A stretch of DNA of 64,000 bases. It comes from C7867-001 sp049305795. GTDB lineage: Bacteria > Patescibacteriota > Minisyncoccia > Phycocordibacterales > Phycocordibacteraceae. The notes beneath the pieces are model-generated. The model searched no databases and was not told the origin of the DNA. It was given only the letters and a program-made list of their open reading frames with translations. The position numbers and the translations under genes are program-made. Each line of letters opens with the position of its first letter. Within the stretch, counting starts at the first letter, position 1. Positions 1-6,646 of the stretch are shown in pieces. The stretch is taken from positions 62,001-126,000 of the forward strand of contig JBAQPM010000006.1 of NCBI GenBank assembly GCA_049305795.1. Reading direction: 5' to 3'.

Positions 1-2
1 AA

Positions 3-656
3 TATTTGCGCTCTATTCGAAACGTCTCTCTTTTTCTTGAGGGGGAAACCCGGGCGCTTCGGCAAATGCTTACGCGCGAAATGAAAAAGGCTGCGGAAGA
101 CGAGCGATTTGAAGATGCTGCTGATATTCGCCGACAACTTTTCTCTCTTGACCACATACAGGATGTCTCGCTCATTAAGGAAGAACGAGATCATGATGCA
201 AACAGTCCTCGCATTGAGGCATATGACACTGCACACATCTCAGGCACGAATGCCATTGCAGTGATGACCGTTGTAGACGGAGGCGTGCCGGTAAAACGCG
301 ATTATCGAACATTTCGTATACGAGGAGTCAGGGGCAAACAATTAAATGACGACATTGCTTCTTTAAAAGAAGTTCTTTCTCGAAGACTTCCACACACCGA
401 ATGGCAATACCCCCGTGTCATTGTGGTGGATGGCGGAAAAACCCACAAAAAAGCAGCAGAGGATGTCTTAAAAGAAGCTGGTGTTGCCATTCCGGTTGTT
501 GCCGTGGTGAAAGATGAAAGGCATCGTCCTCGAGAAGTCATTGGTGCTCGGGTCGCGGGTATTTCCGAAGCAGATGCAGTGCTCGCAAACAGCGAAGCGC
601 ACCGTTTTGCTCTTCTACGCCACCGCAGAGCTCGACAAAAGAATTTGCGGGTATAG
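3..656 (+). CDS. uvrC: UvrABC excinuclease subunit C, C-terminal part (5' end outside window)
   Basis: Nucleotide excision repair nuclease that makes the cuts on both sides of a lesion marked by UvrA/UvrB. The frame is open to the left edge, so the N-terminal GIY-YIG domain lies outside. Visible are a UVR motif (EDERFEDAADIRRQL) for UvrB contact, then the RNase H-like domain that makes the 5' cut: IEAYDTAHISGT with the first catalytic Asp, VIVVDGGKTH with a later Asp, and SEAHRF with the catalytic His. The protein stops about 14 residues after that His, so the usual C-terminal double helix-hairpin-helix domain is absent. ddl follows after 18 nt. Family assignment is firm; the in-frame TTG at 6 is unlikely to be the real start. 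Confidence 0.93.
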   Translation, partial: YLRSIRNVSLFLEGETRALRQMLTREMKKAAEDERFEDAADIRRQLFSLDHIQDVSLIKEERDHDANSPRIEAYDTAHISGTNAIAVMTVVDGGVPVKRDYRTFRIRGVRGKQLNDDIASLKEVLSRRLPHTEWQYPRVIVVDGGKTHKKAAEDVLKEAGVAIPVVAVVKDERHRPREVIGARVAGISEADAVLANSEAHRFALLRHRRARQKNLRV

Positions 657-674
657 CTTTGCTATACTGTTCCC

Positions 675-1646
675 ATGCATGGCACCGTTGTAGGCGTTTT
701 GCGGGGAGGTCCTTCACGCGAACATGATGTTTCGCTTAAAACGGGTGCGGCAATTGTCGCGAGCCTTCCAACAGATCGTTACACTACTCGTGATATCTAT
801 ATTGACCGACAGGGCACGTGGCATGACCATGGGCGGCCCGTTTCTCCCGTTCGGGCGCTTCAAGCTGTTGACGCGGTGCTTATTGGTTTGCATGGTGAGT
901 ATGGAGAAGACGGAGGGGTACAGAAGCTCCTCGAACAACTCGGCATTCGCTATGCTGGCTCCGATTCTTTCGGTTCGTTTCTTGCGATGCATAAGTTTCT
1001 CGCAAAACAAAAAGCAAAAGAAGCAGGGCTTCTGGTTGCCCGTGATTACTTTGTTGAAAACATTGAAGACGCGGAGCGCGGAGCGCACGAAGCAACACGA
1101 AGTTTTTCGCAACCTGTTGTTATAAAGCCTGTTGCGTGGGGCTCGTCGGTCGGCGTTTCCGTCGTTTCTGGCTACCTTCCCATCTATGAGGCTATCCAAG
1201 CTTTGTTTGAGGGTGGCGCGCGCGGAGTTCTTATCGAAGAGCGAATTAAGGGCATCGAAGCAACGGCCGGTGTGGTTGAAGGTTTGCGGGATGAGACCCT
1301 CTATGCGCTTCCACCCATTGAAATCATTCCTCCAGAATTTGCAGGATATTTTGCTGCCCATGTGAAATATACTGGCGAAACAAAAGAAATATGCCCCGGT
1401 CGTTTTCCAAGATCTACACATGAAGAATTGATGCAGGCGGCAAAAACAATGCACGAGGCACTTGGACTTAAACACTACTCACGCTCGGACTTCATCGTTT
1501 CTCCAAAAGGCGTGTACTACCTTGAGACAAACACGCTTCCCGGAATGACCTCCGAATCTCTTCTGCCAAAATCCCTCGCAGCGGTCGGCGTGTCGTTTCC
1601 AGACTTTCTGTCACATCTTGTTGAGCTTGCTCTTCAGAAAAAATAA
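675..1646 (+). CDS. ddl: D-alanine--D-alanine ligase
   Basis: ATP-grasp ligase that joins two D-alanines for the peptidoglycan stem peptide in the cytoplasm. The 323 residues match the usual length. Seen in order: RGGPSREHDVSLKTG at the N-terminus, LHGEYGEDG, the ATP-grasp lysine region KPVAWGSSVGVSVV, ICPGRF, and near the C-terminus the Mg and substrate segment RSDFIV followed by ETNTLPGMT. The ATG at 675 sits exactly 6 nt after a TATACT box (663-668) with no ribosome site, so the mRNA is probably leaderless. Presence of this gene together with MltG and an S66 peptidase indicates a peptidoglycan wall. Confidence 0.95.
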   Translation: MHGTVVGVLRGGPSREHDVSLKTGAAIVASLPTDRYTTRDIYIDRQGTWHDHGRPVSPVRALQAVDAVLIGLHGEYGEDGGVQKLLEQLGIRYAGSDSFGSFLAMHKFLAKQKAKEAGLLVARDYFVENIEDAERGAHEATRSFSQPVVIKPVAWGSSVGVSVVSGYLPIYEAIQALFEGGARGVLIEERIKGIEATAGVVEGLRDETLYALPPIEIIPPEFAGYFAAHVKYTGETKEICPGRFPRSTHEELMQAAKTMHEALGLKHYSRSDFIVSPKGVYYLETNTLPGMTSESLLPKSLAAVGVSFPDFLSHLVELALQKK

Positions 1647-1647
1647 T

Positions 1648-1980
1648 ATGAATCCACTTGTCTTAAAAAAATGTAAACCATGCGAGGGTAATGTGCAGCC
1701 TCTTACCGGAAGTGAGCTAGAAACCTACCTTGCCAGTGTTCCCGAATGGAACATAACTGATGACGGTAAATCAATTTCTCGAGAATTTGGATTTCCCGAT
1801 TTTGCGAAAGCCATGGCTTTCGCAAACAAAGTCGCCACTATTGCCCAGGAAGAATGGCATCACCCTGACATGCGCGTCGGGTGGGGGCGGGTAAGCATCA
1901 CGCTCCAAACCCACGCCATCAAAGGCCTTTCCGAAAACGATTTCATTGTTGCGGCGAAAGTGGGGGAGTTGCCTCAATAA
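1648..1980 (+). CDS. 4a-hydroxytetrahydrobiopterin (pterin-4a-carbinolamine) dehydratase
   Basis: Small enzyme that dehydrates pterin-4a-carbinolamine. The 110-residue protein carries the family signature EEWHHPDMRVGWGRVSI followed by THAIKGLSENDF, including the conserved His pair and the later His. An upstream in-frame TTG at 1618 would overlap ddl; the ATG at 1648, one base after the ddl stop, gives the normal family length and is preferred. No aromatic amino acid hydroxylase is in the window, so the physiological substrate is unclear; stand-alone copies are common in bacteria. Confidence 0.9.
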   Translation: MNPLVLKKCKPCEGNVQPLTGSELETYLASVPEWNITDDGKSISREFGFPDFAKAMAFANKVATIAQEEWHHPDMRVGWGRVSITLQTHAIKGLSENDFIVAAKVGELPQ

Positions 1981-1994
1981 AAGCGGCGGAAAAA

Positions 1995-2023
1995 TTGACG
2001 TATTTTAATAGGTGTGTTAGTAT
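1995..2023 (+). promoter_or_regulatory. Sigma-70-type promoter for the 2231 gene
   Basis: TTGACG (1995-2000), a 17-nt spacer and TAGTAT (2018-2023). It predicts a leader of about 200 nt before the ATG at 2231. The leader contains short hairpins GTGTC-ATTTG-GACAC (about 2062-2076) and CTTCC-GTAA-GGAAG (about 2164-2177). No known riboswitch consensus was recognised. Confidence 0.6.
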
Positions 2024-2230
2024 AGTTTTAGATCAAAAACGACCATAAACTAAACCCGAAGTGTCATTTGGACACCTCCTCGCCTGTTTGGGTAATCAGG
2101 GCGCTAGAGGGAGGAAATGCAGGTCGGCTGCATGGTTCGAGGGTTCTTCTCACACCTTATCCCCTTCCGTAAGGAAGCAAGCGGTAGAGAAGCGTATTTG
2201 AGTAATTCGGCTCAGATATGGAGGGTATTC

Positions 2231-2560
2231 ATGACCGTCGTAAAGAAAATCGCGCTCCTTGATGTGGTTCAAAATGGATACGAACCTTATGACCGTAGGT
2301 TTATGTTGCAGATGACTTACGAATTCTGCCTCAAAAATCCTTCTATCATTCGGAACGTGTCATTGGTCAACTTGCTAAGGCAGGTTCGACTTGGAGGTCG
2401 GGTGATTAATGCACCCCACATTTCCTTTGAAATAGATGAAATAACGGAGGCAAAGTGGGAGTTTTTGCTGGATTCGATAGGAAGTTGGGCTGTAAAGCTT
2501 GAAGTCCTTCCCGATGATACTGAAACTACCATTCTGGTTCCGAGCGAGTTCAGGAAATAA
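2231..2560 (+). CDS. Hypothetical protein (stand-alone Shine-Dalgarno cassette)
   Basis: Protein of 109 residues with no motif I recognise, mixed charged and hydrophobic, no signal peptide or membrane segment (starts MTVVKKIALLDVVQNGYEPY). A longer in-frame ORF opens at ATG 2117, but GGAGG lies at ideal spacing before ATG 2231, so that start is chosen. It has its own promoter, a long leader and a strong terminator right after the stop, so it is transcribed alone. One of about nine unknown genes here with this layout. Confidence 0.65.
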   Translation: MTVVKKIALLDVVQNGYEPYDRRFMLQMTYEFCLKNPSIIRNVSLVNLLRQVRLGGRVINAPHISFEIDEITEAKWEFLLDSIGSWAVKLEVLPDDTETTILVPSEFRK

Positions 2561-2561
2561 C

Positions 2562-2597
2562 AGTGGCGCTGTCTTCGGACAGCGCCACTTCTTTTAT
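2562..2597 (+). terminator. Intrinsic terminator
   Basis: Perfect 12-bp stem AGTGGCGCTGTC / GACAGCGCCACT with a TTCG tetraloop, followed by TCTTTTAT. It ends the 2231 gene and faces the convergent gene at 2638. Confidence 0.9.
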
Positions 2598-2637
2598 AAG
2601 ATCTAGAGTGTCCTTGAGATAGATTAGAAAACCTCTA

Positions 2638-3144
2638 TTATTCTTTCGAAGGCAATCCAAGTTTATTTCGTACCTCTGAGAGACGTGTGGAATCTTCTCC
2701 CGCAGGTTGTAAATTTTCTGTTTGTTTCTCTTGCACTTGAGAAATGGCCGAAATTTTATTCTCTATTTCTCCAGATTCATTCCTTGCATGAATACCGACA
2801 AGATCGTTGACAGTCACTATTCGTGAACTTGCAATAGAAAAGGGAGCTTCAAGCACCACATGATCGGGTTGAACATTATGGAATTCACCATCCTTTCCAC
2901 GTGTCCAATAGACTCTATCGCCATACTTTCGCACTCGTCCGACCCCAGCGCTTCCTGCGTTTCGTACTACTCCGCTAGTCATCAGATCATCAACTGCTCC
3001 AGCTTTAATTTGTCGGTACACATTCTCTGATGTCGTTGGGACATCAGTATTCTTTATCATCACACCCCACTCGAATACGGCATTGGGATTGGAGACAGGC
3101 TCTCTATTTTCAGGTTCTTTGTCAGCTGGAGGAGGTTTTTCCAT
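2638..3144 (-). CDS. Hypothetical hydrophilic protein
   Basis: Protein of 168 residues, no recognised domain. The N-terminal 25 residues are rich in Pro and Glu, the middle has RVRKYGDRVYWTRGKDG and a hydrophobic stretch near residue 105, and the C-terminus is Gln/Glu-rich and probably helical. No signal peptide. On the minus strand a TATACT box (3153-3158) ends 8 nt before the ATG and there is no ribosome site, predicting a leaderless mRNA. It lies next to the repeat-filled patch beside tRNA-Ala and may belong to an acquired segment. Confidence 0.6.
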   Translation of the reverse strand: MEKPPPADKEPENREPVSNPNAVFEWGVMIKNTDVPTTSENVYRQIKAGAVDDLMTSGVVRNAGSAGVGRVRKYGDRVYWTRGKDGEFHNVQPDHVVLEAPFSIASSRIVTVNDLVGIHARNESGEIENKISAISQVQEKQTENLQPAGEDSTRLSEVRNKLGLPSKE

Positions 3145-3419
3145 ATGTTTTCAGTATAAGATAATTTGCGAAGATTAAAATCTATACTTTTGGTGGACAC
3201 GTACAGGACCGCGAGTACGCTAGAGCCTGGAGACGTTCGGAGGTTAGAACCCCTTTTGGGGCTTTAAACTTTTCATATGTGGTCATTGGTACATCATATT
3301 AGAACCTTTCTCGTCCAATCCAGACCAATACATTTCCTTAGGCTGGTGGATTCGTGGGGTAGTCTGGAGGGTCAAAATGGCCTTCGGAGCCTAGAACGGA
3401 TCGGAGATTAGAACCCCTA
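3145..3419. repeat. Non-coding patch with tRNA-Ala 3'-end copy and TTAGAACC repeats
   Basis: No gene is seen. It holds a copy of the tRNA-Ala(UGC) 3' end extended into unrelated sequence (3194-3221, containing GTACAGGACCGCGA), two near-identical blocks CGGAG(G/A)TTAGAACCCC (about 3238 and 3405) and a third TTAGAACC (about 3299). Read on the minus strand the blocks resemble a tRNA T-arm (GGGGTTCTAA then CTCCG). Confidence 0.5.
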
Positions 3420-4268
3420 TTACTCCATAGGAAGATATAAGTGGCCGCCTGTTGTTTCTAGCCATCGTTTAATATTCTGCAACATGAGATATGTCCACAT
3501 TGCCATTGTCCCAGAAGCTTCTGGCTTAAGAGTGTACACATTCAAAAGTTTATCTACATCACTAGGTGCAAAATCTCCAAAGTCTTCCACCACATGCTCA
3601 CCTTTTCCTTTATTCCTCAATAGGATGAACCTGTTCGGATAGCGTGTATTCTCTGAGTTTATGTCTGTACCTTTAGCTACACTGAAGTTAGCAATCTTCT
3701 GCGAACCAAGGGTGAAATTCTCACGCGTTTCAAAAGAACGCTTGATACTTGCTAACGTATTGCGCATTTCGAGCACTATTAGAATTTGCTCATCATTGAG
3801 CCTTGTAAGTACAAAGTTGTTCTCAAGTATTCTCGAAAAGTATTCGTATATCTCATCCCATGATTTAAACAGCTCAAACCCAGCAAACTTCCGATGCTGA
3901 ATGAGAGTTTCCAACTCCGATGGGGACATTTTTAGAAGGAGTGACGTTTGCGACCATACTCGCCCCCGCCCGAAGCCATAAAGGAACTTTGAGAGCGTGT
4001 GGAGTATGGAGTAAATATCTCTATCAACAATCCTCTTGGCATATTCAAAGACTTCTTTATTTAGTTCTTTCTGTGATCGGGCTTTTATGAGTTCGTAGAG
4101 AAAGAAAGCAAAGAATATTGAAGCAATGTTTGATGATATGGAAAGAAACCAATTATTCCAGAGTTGATTTGAAATGAAGTAAGAAAGATAAAAGAAAACC
4201 CCAGCTGTGATTGCTAAGGAGATATAAGGAATTGTTCTCCAGAAAGTCTTCCCAAATATTGTTCGCAT
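3420..4268 (-). CDS. Hypothetical membrane protein with long cytoplasmic domain
   Basis: Protein of 282 residues. Two hydrophobic segments (about residues 13-33 and 40-60) are followed by a mainly helical, charged domain with no known motif; a Lys-rich loop after the second helix suggests the domain is cytoplasmic. The DNA is visibly more AT-rich than the housekeeping genes. The minus-strand ATG lies 6 nt after a TATCAT box (RC of 4275-4280), predicting a leaderless mRNA, and that box sits in a palindrome that could be an operator. Flanking copies of the tRNA-Ala 3' end suggest a small integrated segment. Function unknown. Confidence 0.6.
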   Translation of the reverse strand: MRTIFGKTFWRTIPYISLAITAGVFFYLSYFISNQLWNNWFLSISSNIASIFFAFFLYELIKARSQKELNKEVFEYAKRIVDRDIYSILHTLSKFLYGFGRGRVWSQTSLLLKMSPSELETLIQHRKFAGFELFKSWDEIYEYFSRILENNFVLTRLNDEQILIVLEMRNTLASIKRSFETRENFTLGSQKIANFSVAKGTDINSENTRYPNRFILLRNKGKGEHVVEDFGDFAPSDVDKLLNVYTLKPEASGTMAMWTYLMLQNIKRWLETTGGHLYLPME

Positions 4269-4274
4269 TACTTA

Positions 4275-4306
4275 ATGATACCTCGCAAGTGGGTTCTAGG
4301 TATCAT
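4275..4306 (-). promoter_or_regulatory. Palindrome over the promoter of the 3420-4268 gene
   Basis: Perfect 8-bp inverted repeat ATGATACC (4275-4282) / GGTATCAT (4299-4306) with a 16-nt spacer. One arm is the predicted -10 region of the minus-strand gene and the other falls near its -35 position, as expected for a repressor site. No regulator is known. Confidence 0.4.
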
Positions 4307-4342
4307 AGGGGTTTCTGGGATATTAGAACCTACGACGAGTAG

Positions 4343-4380
4343 GAAATAAAAGACGAAAACTCCCTTTCAGGAGTTTCGTG
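4343..4380 (-). terminator. Minus-strand terminator-like hairpin
   Basis: Read on the minus strand, a stem ACGAAACTCC / GGAGTTTTCGT followed by CTTTTATTT. It could end transcription coming from tRNA-Ala(UGC). Confidence 0.5.
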
Positions 4381-4388
4381 AACAAATG

Positions 4389-4640
4389 TGGACCGTACAG
4401 GACCGCGATTACGCTTTTTGACCTCGAGTCCAACACTCTAATATTTAAATCCGTACAGGCACGGCTTCGCCTTTTGGTCACGACTCACTAAGTTCGAGGA
4501 CTCGCTAAGTGGTCTCGACCCCGACTCGACAACAGGTTTCGCGGACTCAACCTGGCTTCGCGTCTCCGTCTTTCAAATCCTGTACGGTCCTACAAAAACA
4601 ATAGTCGCCCAATGCTTTCGCATCAGGCTCCTTTGTTTTG
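4389..4640. repeat. Degenerate tRNA-Ala 3'-end repeats and GACTCRCTAAGT repeats
   Basis: Gene-free stretch. Begins with a direct copy of the tRNA-Ala 3' end running into ACCGCGATTACGCT (4389-4415), which matches 3194-3221 with one indel and one mismatch. It also has an inverted copy CAAATCCTGTACGGTCC (about 4574-4590) facing the real tRNA end, and two imperfect copies of GACTCRCTAAGT near 4487 and 4500. It looks like remnants of repeated insertion at the tRNA. Confidence 0.5.
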
Positions 4641-4713
4641 TGGACCGTACAGGATTTGAACCTGCGACCCCCTCATTGCAAATGAGGTGCTCTACCAACT
4701 GAGCTAACGGCCC
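4641..4713 (-). tRNA. tRNA-Ala (anticodon UGC)
   Basis: On the minus strand: acceptor GGGCCGT pairs with ACGGTCC (one G-U), D-arm AGCTCAGTTGGTAGAGC, anticodon stem CCTCA/TGAGG around TTTGCAA giving UGC, T-arm CAGGTTCAAATCCTG, discriminator A. 73 nt. CCA is not encoded. Copies of the 3' end lie downstream at 4574, 4389 and 3194. Confidence 0.95.
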
Positions 4714-4781
4714 TCTGAATTTCACAAGCCTACTTGGCCCGTGGGCTCCTTTATACCATAACGAAGGTATACTGTGTATAT

Positions 4782-5681
4782 ATGCGCCTGTTCACGCTTC
4801 TGGCTTTGCTTGGTCTTTCGGGCTTTGTCTATATTCAATCGGCCCGAATTGAGCAATTGCAAGGGACGCTCGCGGTCCTGGAAACTCAAGTGGGAGGGGT
4901 CGGAGATACAGCTCTTCAGCTTTCAGGGCAGCTGCAAGATGTGGCCTCTATTGCAAGTTCTACGGCTGCTAGCACAGCCGAGTTTGCGAAAAAGGGGACT
5001 CAAGATGAAATTCTTCAAAGGGCGGTGGCAAAAGTAACTCCTGCCGTCGTTTCCATTGTTGAAACCAAGCAAACACAATTTGTCGTTTCTTATACCGATG
5101 CTTTTGGAAAAACTGCAGAAATACCTGCAAACACTTCTCCTAAAAAAGTTGCTTCTGGAACAGGATTTTTGGTGCGATCGAATGGATACATCGTTACGAA
5201 CCGCCACGTAGTGGCGGATACGGATGTGGGCGTTGTATATACCGTGACTCTTTCTGATGGAAGTGAAAAAATTGCAACGGTCGTGTGGCGTGATCCGACA
5301 GAAGACATCGCCATCCTTAAAATCTCCGGCACAGAATTTCCTACCGTTCCTCTTGGAGACTCTTCAATGCTCCATCTTGGCGAAACAGTGTTTGCCGTGG
5401 GCAATGTGCTCGGAAAATATAGTAACTCTGTTTCCACGGGAATCATTTCGGGACTAAATCGAAGTTTGAAAGCACGTGGAAGTGATGGCGCAATTGAATC
5501 TCTATCCGGAGTTATCCAGACTGACGCAGCTGTAAACTTTGGAAACTCCGGTGGGCCCTTGGTGGACTTGGAAGGAAATGCGGTCGGAGTGAATGTCGCG
5601 ACTGTTTCAGATTCTGAAAATATCAGCTTCTCAATTCCTATTTCAGAAGTTAAAAGTATATTGATAAGATTGGGCATTTAA
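4782..5681 (+). CDS. HtrA/Deg-type serine protease, membrane-anchored, without PDZ domain
   Basis: Trypsin-fold protease expected to act outside the cytoplasmic membrane on misfolded proteins. The 299 residues start with one membrane anchor (about 4-20), a short Gln/Ala/Ser-rich helical linker, then the protease domain. The triad is visible: His in VTNRHVV, Asp in EDIAIL, Ser in NFGNSGGPLV. The chain ends just after the protease fold (SIPISEVKSIL), so there is no PDZ domain. The start is ATG 4782 rather than TTG 4734 because a TATACT box (4768-4773) lies 8 nt upstream, matching the leaderless pattern, and it puts the anchor at the very N-terminus. Confidence 0.9.
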   Translation: MRLFTLLALLGLSGFVYIQSARIEQLQGTLAVLETQVGGVGDTALQLSGQLQDVASIASSTAASTAEFAKKGTQDEILQRAVAKVTPAVVSIVETKQTQFVVSYTDAFGKTAEIPANTSPKKVASGTGFLVRSNGYIVTNRHVVADTDVGVVYTVTLSDGSEKIATVVWRDPTEDIAILKISGTEFPTVPLGDSSMLHLGETVFAVGNVLGKYSNSVSTGIISGLNRSLKARGSDGAIESLSGVIQTDAAVNFGNSGGPLVDLEGNAVGVNVATVSDSENISFSIPISEVKSILIRLGI

Positions 5682-5692
5682 AAATAAACACC

Positions 5693-6151
5693 ATGGAAAG
5701 AAAACTTCTCACGCTCTGCATACTTCAGCACGAGGGGCGGTTCTTACTTGGAATGAAAAAGAAAGGAATGGGAACGGGGAACTGGAATGGTTTTGGGGGA
5801 AAGGTTGAAGAAGGGGAGGCTATTGAAGTTGCGGCAAAAAGGGAAATGCAAGAAGAGTCTGGAGTAATCGTTTTAGACTTAGAAGAAGTGGGCGTGCTTA
5901 TGTTTACGGCACCAACGCGGCCACCTCTTGAAATGCATATTTTCAAATCAACAAAATATACGGGGACGCCAATTGAAAGCGATGAAATGAAACCGGAATG
6001 GTTTTACAAAGACGAGTTACCTTTTGGCGGAATGTGGTCTTCCGACCTTTACTGGTGGCCGTTATTTTTGCGGGGCAAACGTTTTACTGGCGACTTTGTC
6101 TTTGATGAAAACGATAAGGTGATTTCTCACGAACTTACGGAAGTTATTTAG
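5693..6151 (+). CDS. Nudix hydrolase, MTH1-like (oxidised purine nucleotide sanitation)
   Basis: Nudix protein of 152 residues predicted to hydrolyse oxidised purine nucleoside triphosphates to monophosphates. The Nudix box runs from FGGKVEEGE to REMQEESG. Outside the box it resembles eukaryotic MTH1/NUDT1 more than Escherichia coli MutT: LLGMKKKGMGTGNWNGFGG, GTPIESDEMKPEWF and MWSSDLYWWPLFL align with MTH1 segments. Trp117 and Asp120 of MTH1 appear kept while Asp119 is replaced by Ser. It starts 11 nt after the protease gene and probably shares its transcript. Family is certain; substrate is inferred. Confidence 0.88.
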   Translation: MERKLLTLCILQHEGRFLLGMKKKGMGTGNWNGFGGKVEEGEAIEVAAKREMQEESGVIVLDLEEVGVLMFTAPTRPPLEMHIFKSTKYTGTPIESDEMKPEWFYKDELPFGGMWSSDLYWWPLFLRGKRFTGDFVFDENDKVISHELTEVI

Positions 6152-6253
6152 TAGTCTGGATATGTTATTCTCGACTTCGTCGCGGGCTGTAAGCGAAGCT
6201 TTCAGCTCCTCGTTTCGTTCAAGGATACCTGCGTGGTATCCTCTCTCTCAACT
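6152..6253 (+). promoter_or_regulatory. Intergenic region before tRNA-Pro with hairpin
   Basis: No gene. An 8-bp hairpin AGGATACC-TGCGT-GGTATCCT (6222-6242) lies 11 nt before the tRNA. It could be a terminator for the Nudix gene or a processing signal; there is no clean T-run after it. Confidence 0.35.
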
Positions 6254-6324
6254 CGGGCTGTAGTATACCGGTAGTACGCGTCCATGGGGTGGATGTAGAC
6301 CGGGTTCGATTCCCGGCAGCCCGA
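6254..6324 (+). tRNA. tRNA-Pro (anticodon GGG)
   Basis: Acceptor CGGGCTG pairs with CAGCCCG, D-arm GTAT/GTAC, anticodon stem CGTCC/GGATG around ATGGGGT giving GGG, T-arm CCGGGTTCGATTCCCGG, discriminator A. 71 nt, no encoded CCA. Confidence 0.95.
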
Positions 6325-6332
6325 CATAAATA

Positions 6333-6363
6333 GTGATGAGGAGCCTTTGGAAAAGCTCCTCAT
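6333..6363 (-). terminator. Terminator of the 6360 minus-strand gene
   Basis: Stem TGAGGAGC / GCTCCTCA overlapping the TGA stop of the minus-strand ORF; on that strand it is followed by TCACTATTTAT. It could also stop transcription leaving tRNA-Pro on the + strand. Confidence 0.55.
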
Positions 6364-6545
6364 GTGTTCGTGTCCGTTTCCTCAAGCATCAAAAACCTGC
6401 TCCAGATCCGGTGCTCTTCAATGGCAAGCTCAAGAATCGCCACCGCCAATATTTTCTCTTCAAAGAGAAACGCAACCTCCTCCTCCGTTTTCAGAAAAGC
6501 TTTGACTACGGCGGGAACTTTGTCGTCGTTTGACTCGTCTGACAT
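6360..6545 (-). CDS. Hypothetical small acidic protein (Shine-Dalgarno cassette)
   Basis: Protein of 61 residues (MSDESNDDKVPAVVKAFLKT...), acidic with an amphipathic helix, no known motif. The start is set by GAGGAGGGG 6 nt before ATG 6545 on the minus strand. A TATAAT box about 45 nt upstream (RC of about 6590) and the hairpin at the stop make a complete single-gene unit like others in this window. Its short length keeps confidence moderate. Confidence 0.5.
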   Translation of the reverse strand: MSDESNDDKVPAVVKAFLKTEEEVAFLFEEKILAVAILELAIEEHRIWSRFLMLEETDTNT

Positions 6546-6646
6546 AGGTAGCCCCTCCTCACAGCAAAAGTTTTGTCCACCTCCACCAATTATAACCACA
6601 AAACTTTCTTCAGGTTTCGGTCTAGGGTACTGCTACAATTATCCCA

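Noticed and set aside
714..1475. Minus-strand and alternate-frame ORFs across ddl
   Set aside because: They overlap a well-supported gene, lack start signals and show no recognisable motifs.
2117..2230. In-frame N-terminal extension of the 2231 gene from ATG 2117
   Set aside because: The inner ATG has a well-placed GGAGG, the outer one has its purine-rich sequence too close, and the extension lacks protein-like character.
1990..2230. Riboswitch in the long leader of the 2231 gene
   Set aside because: Only short simple hairpins were found and no conserved aptamer motif was recognised; covariance search would be needed.
2638..4713. Complete integrative element at tRNA-Ala
   Set aside because: No integrase, relaxase or replication gene is present, so only a scar or remnant can be claimed.
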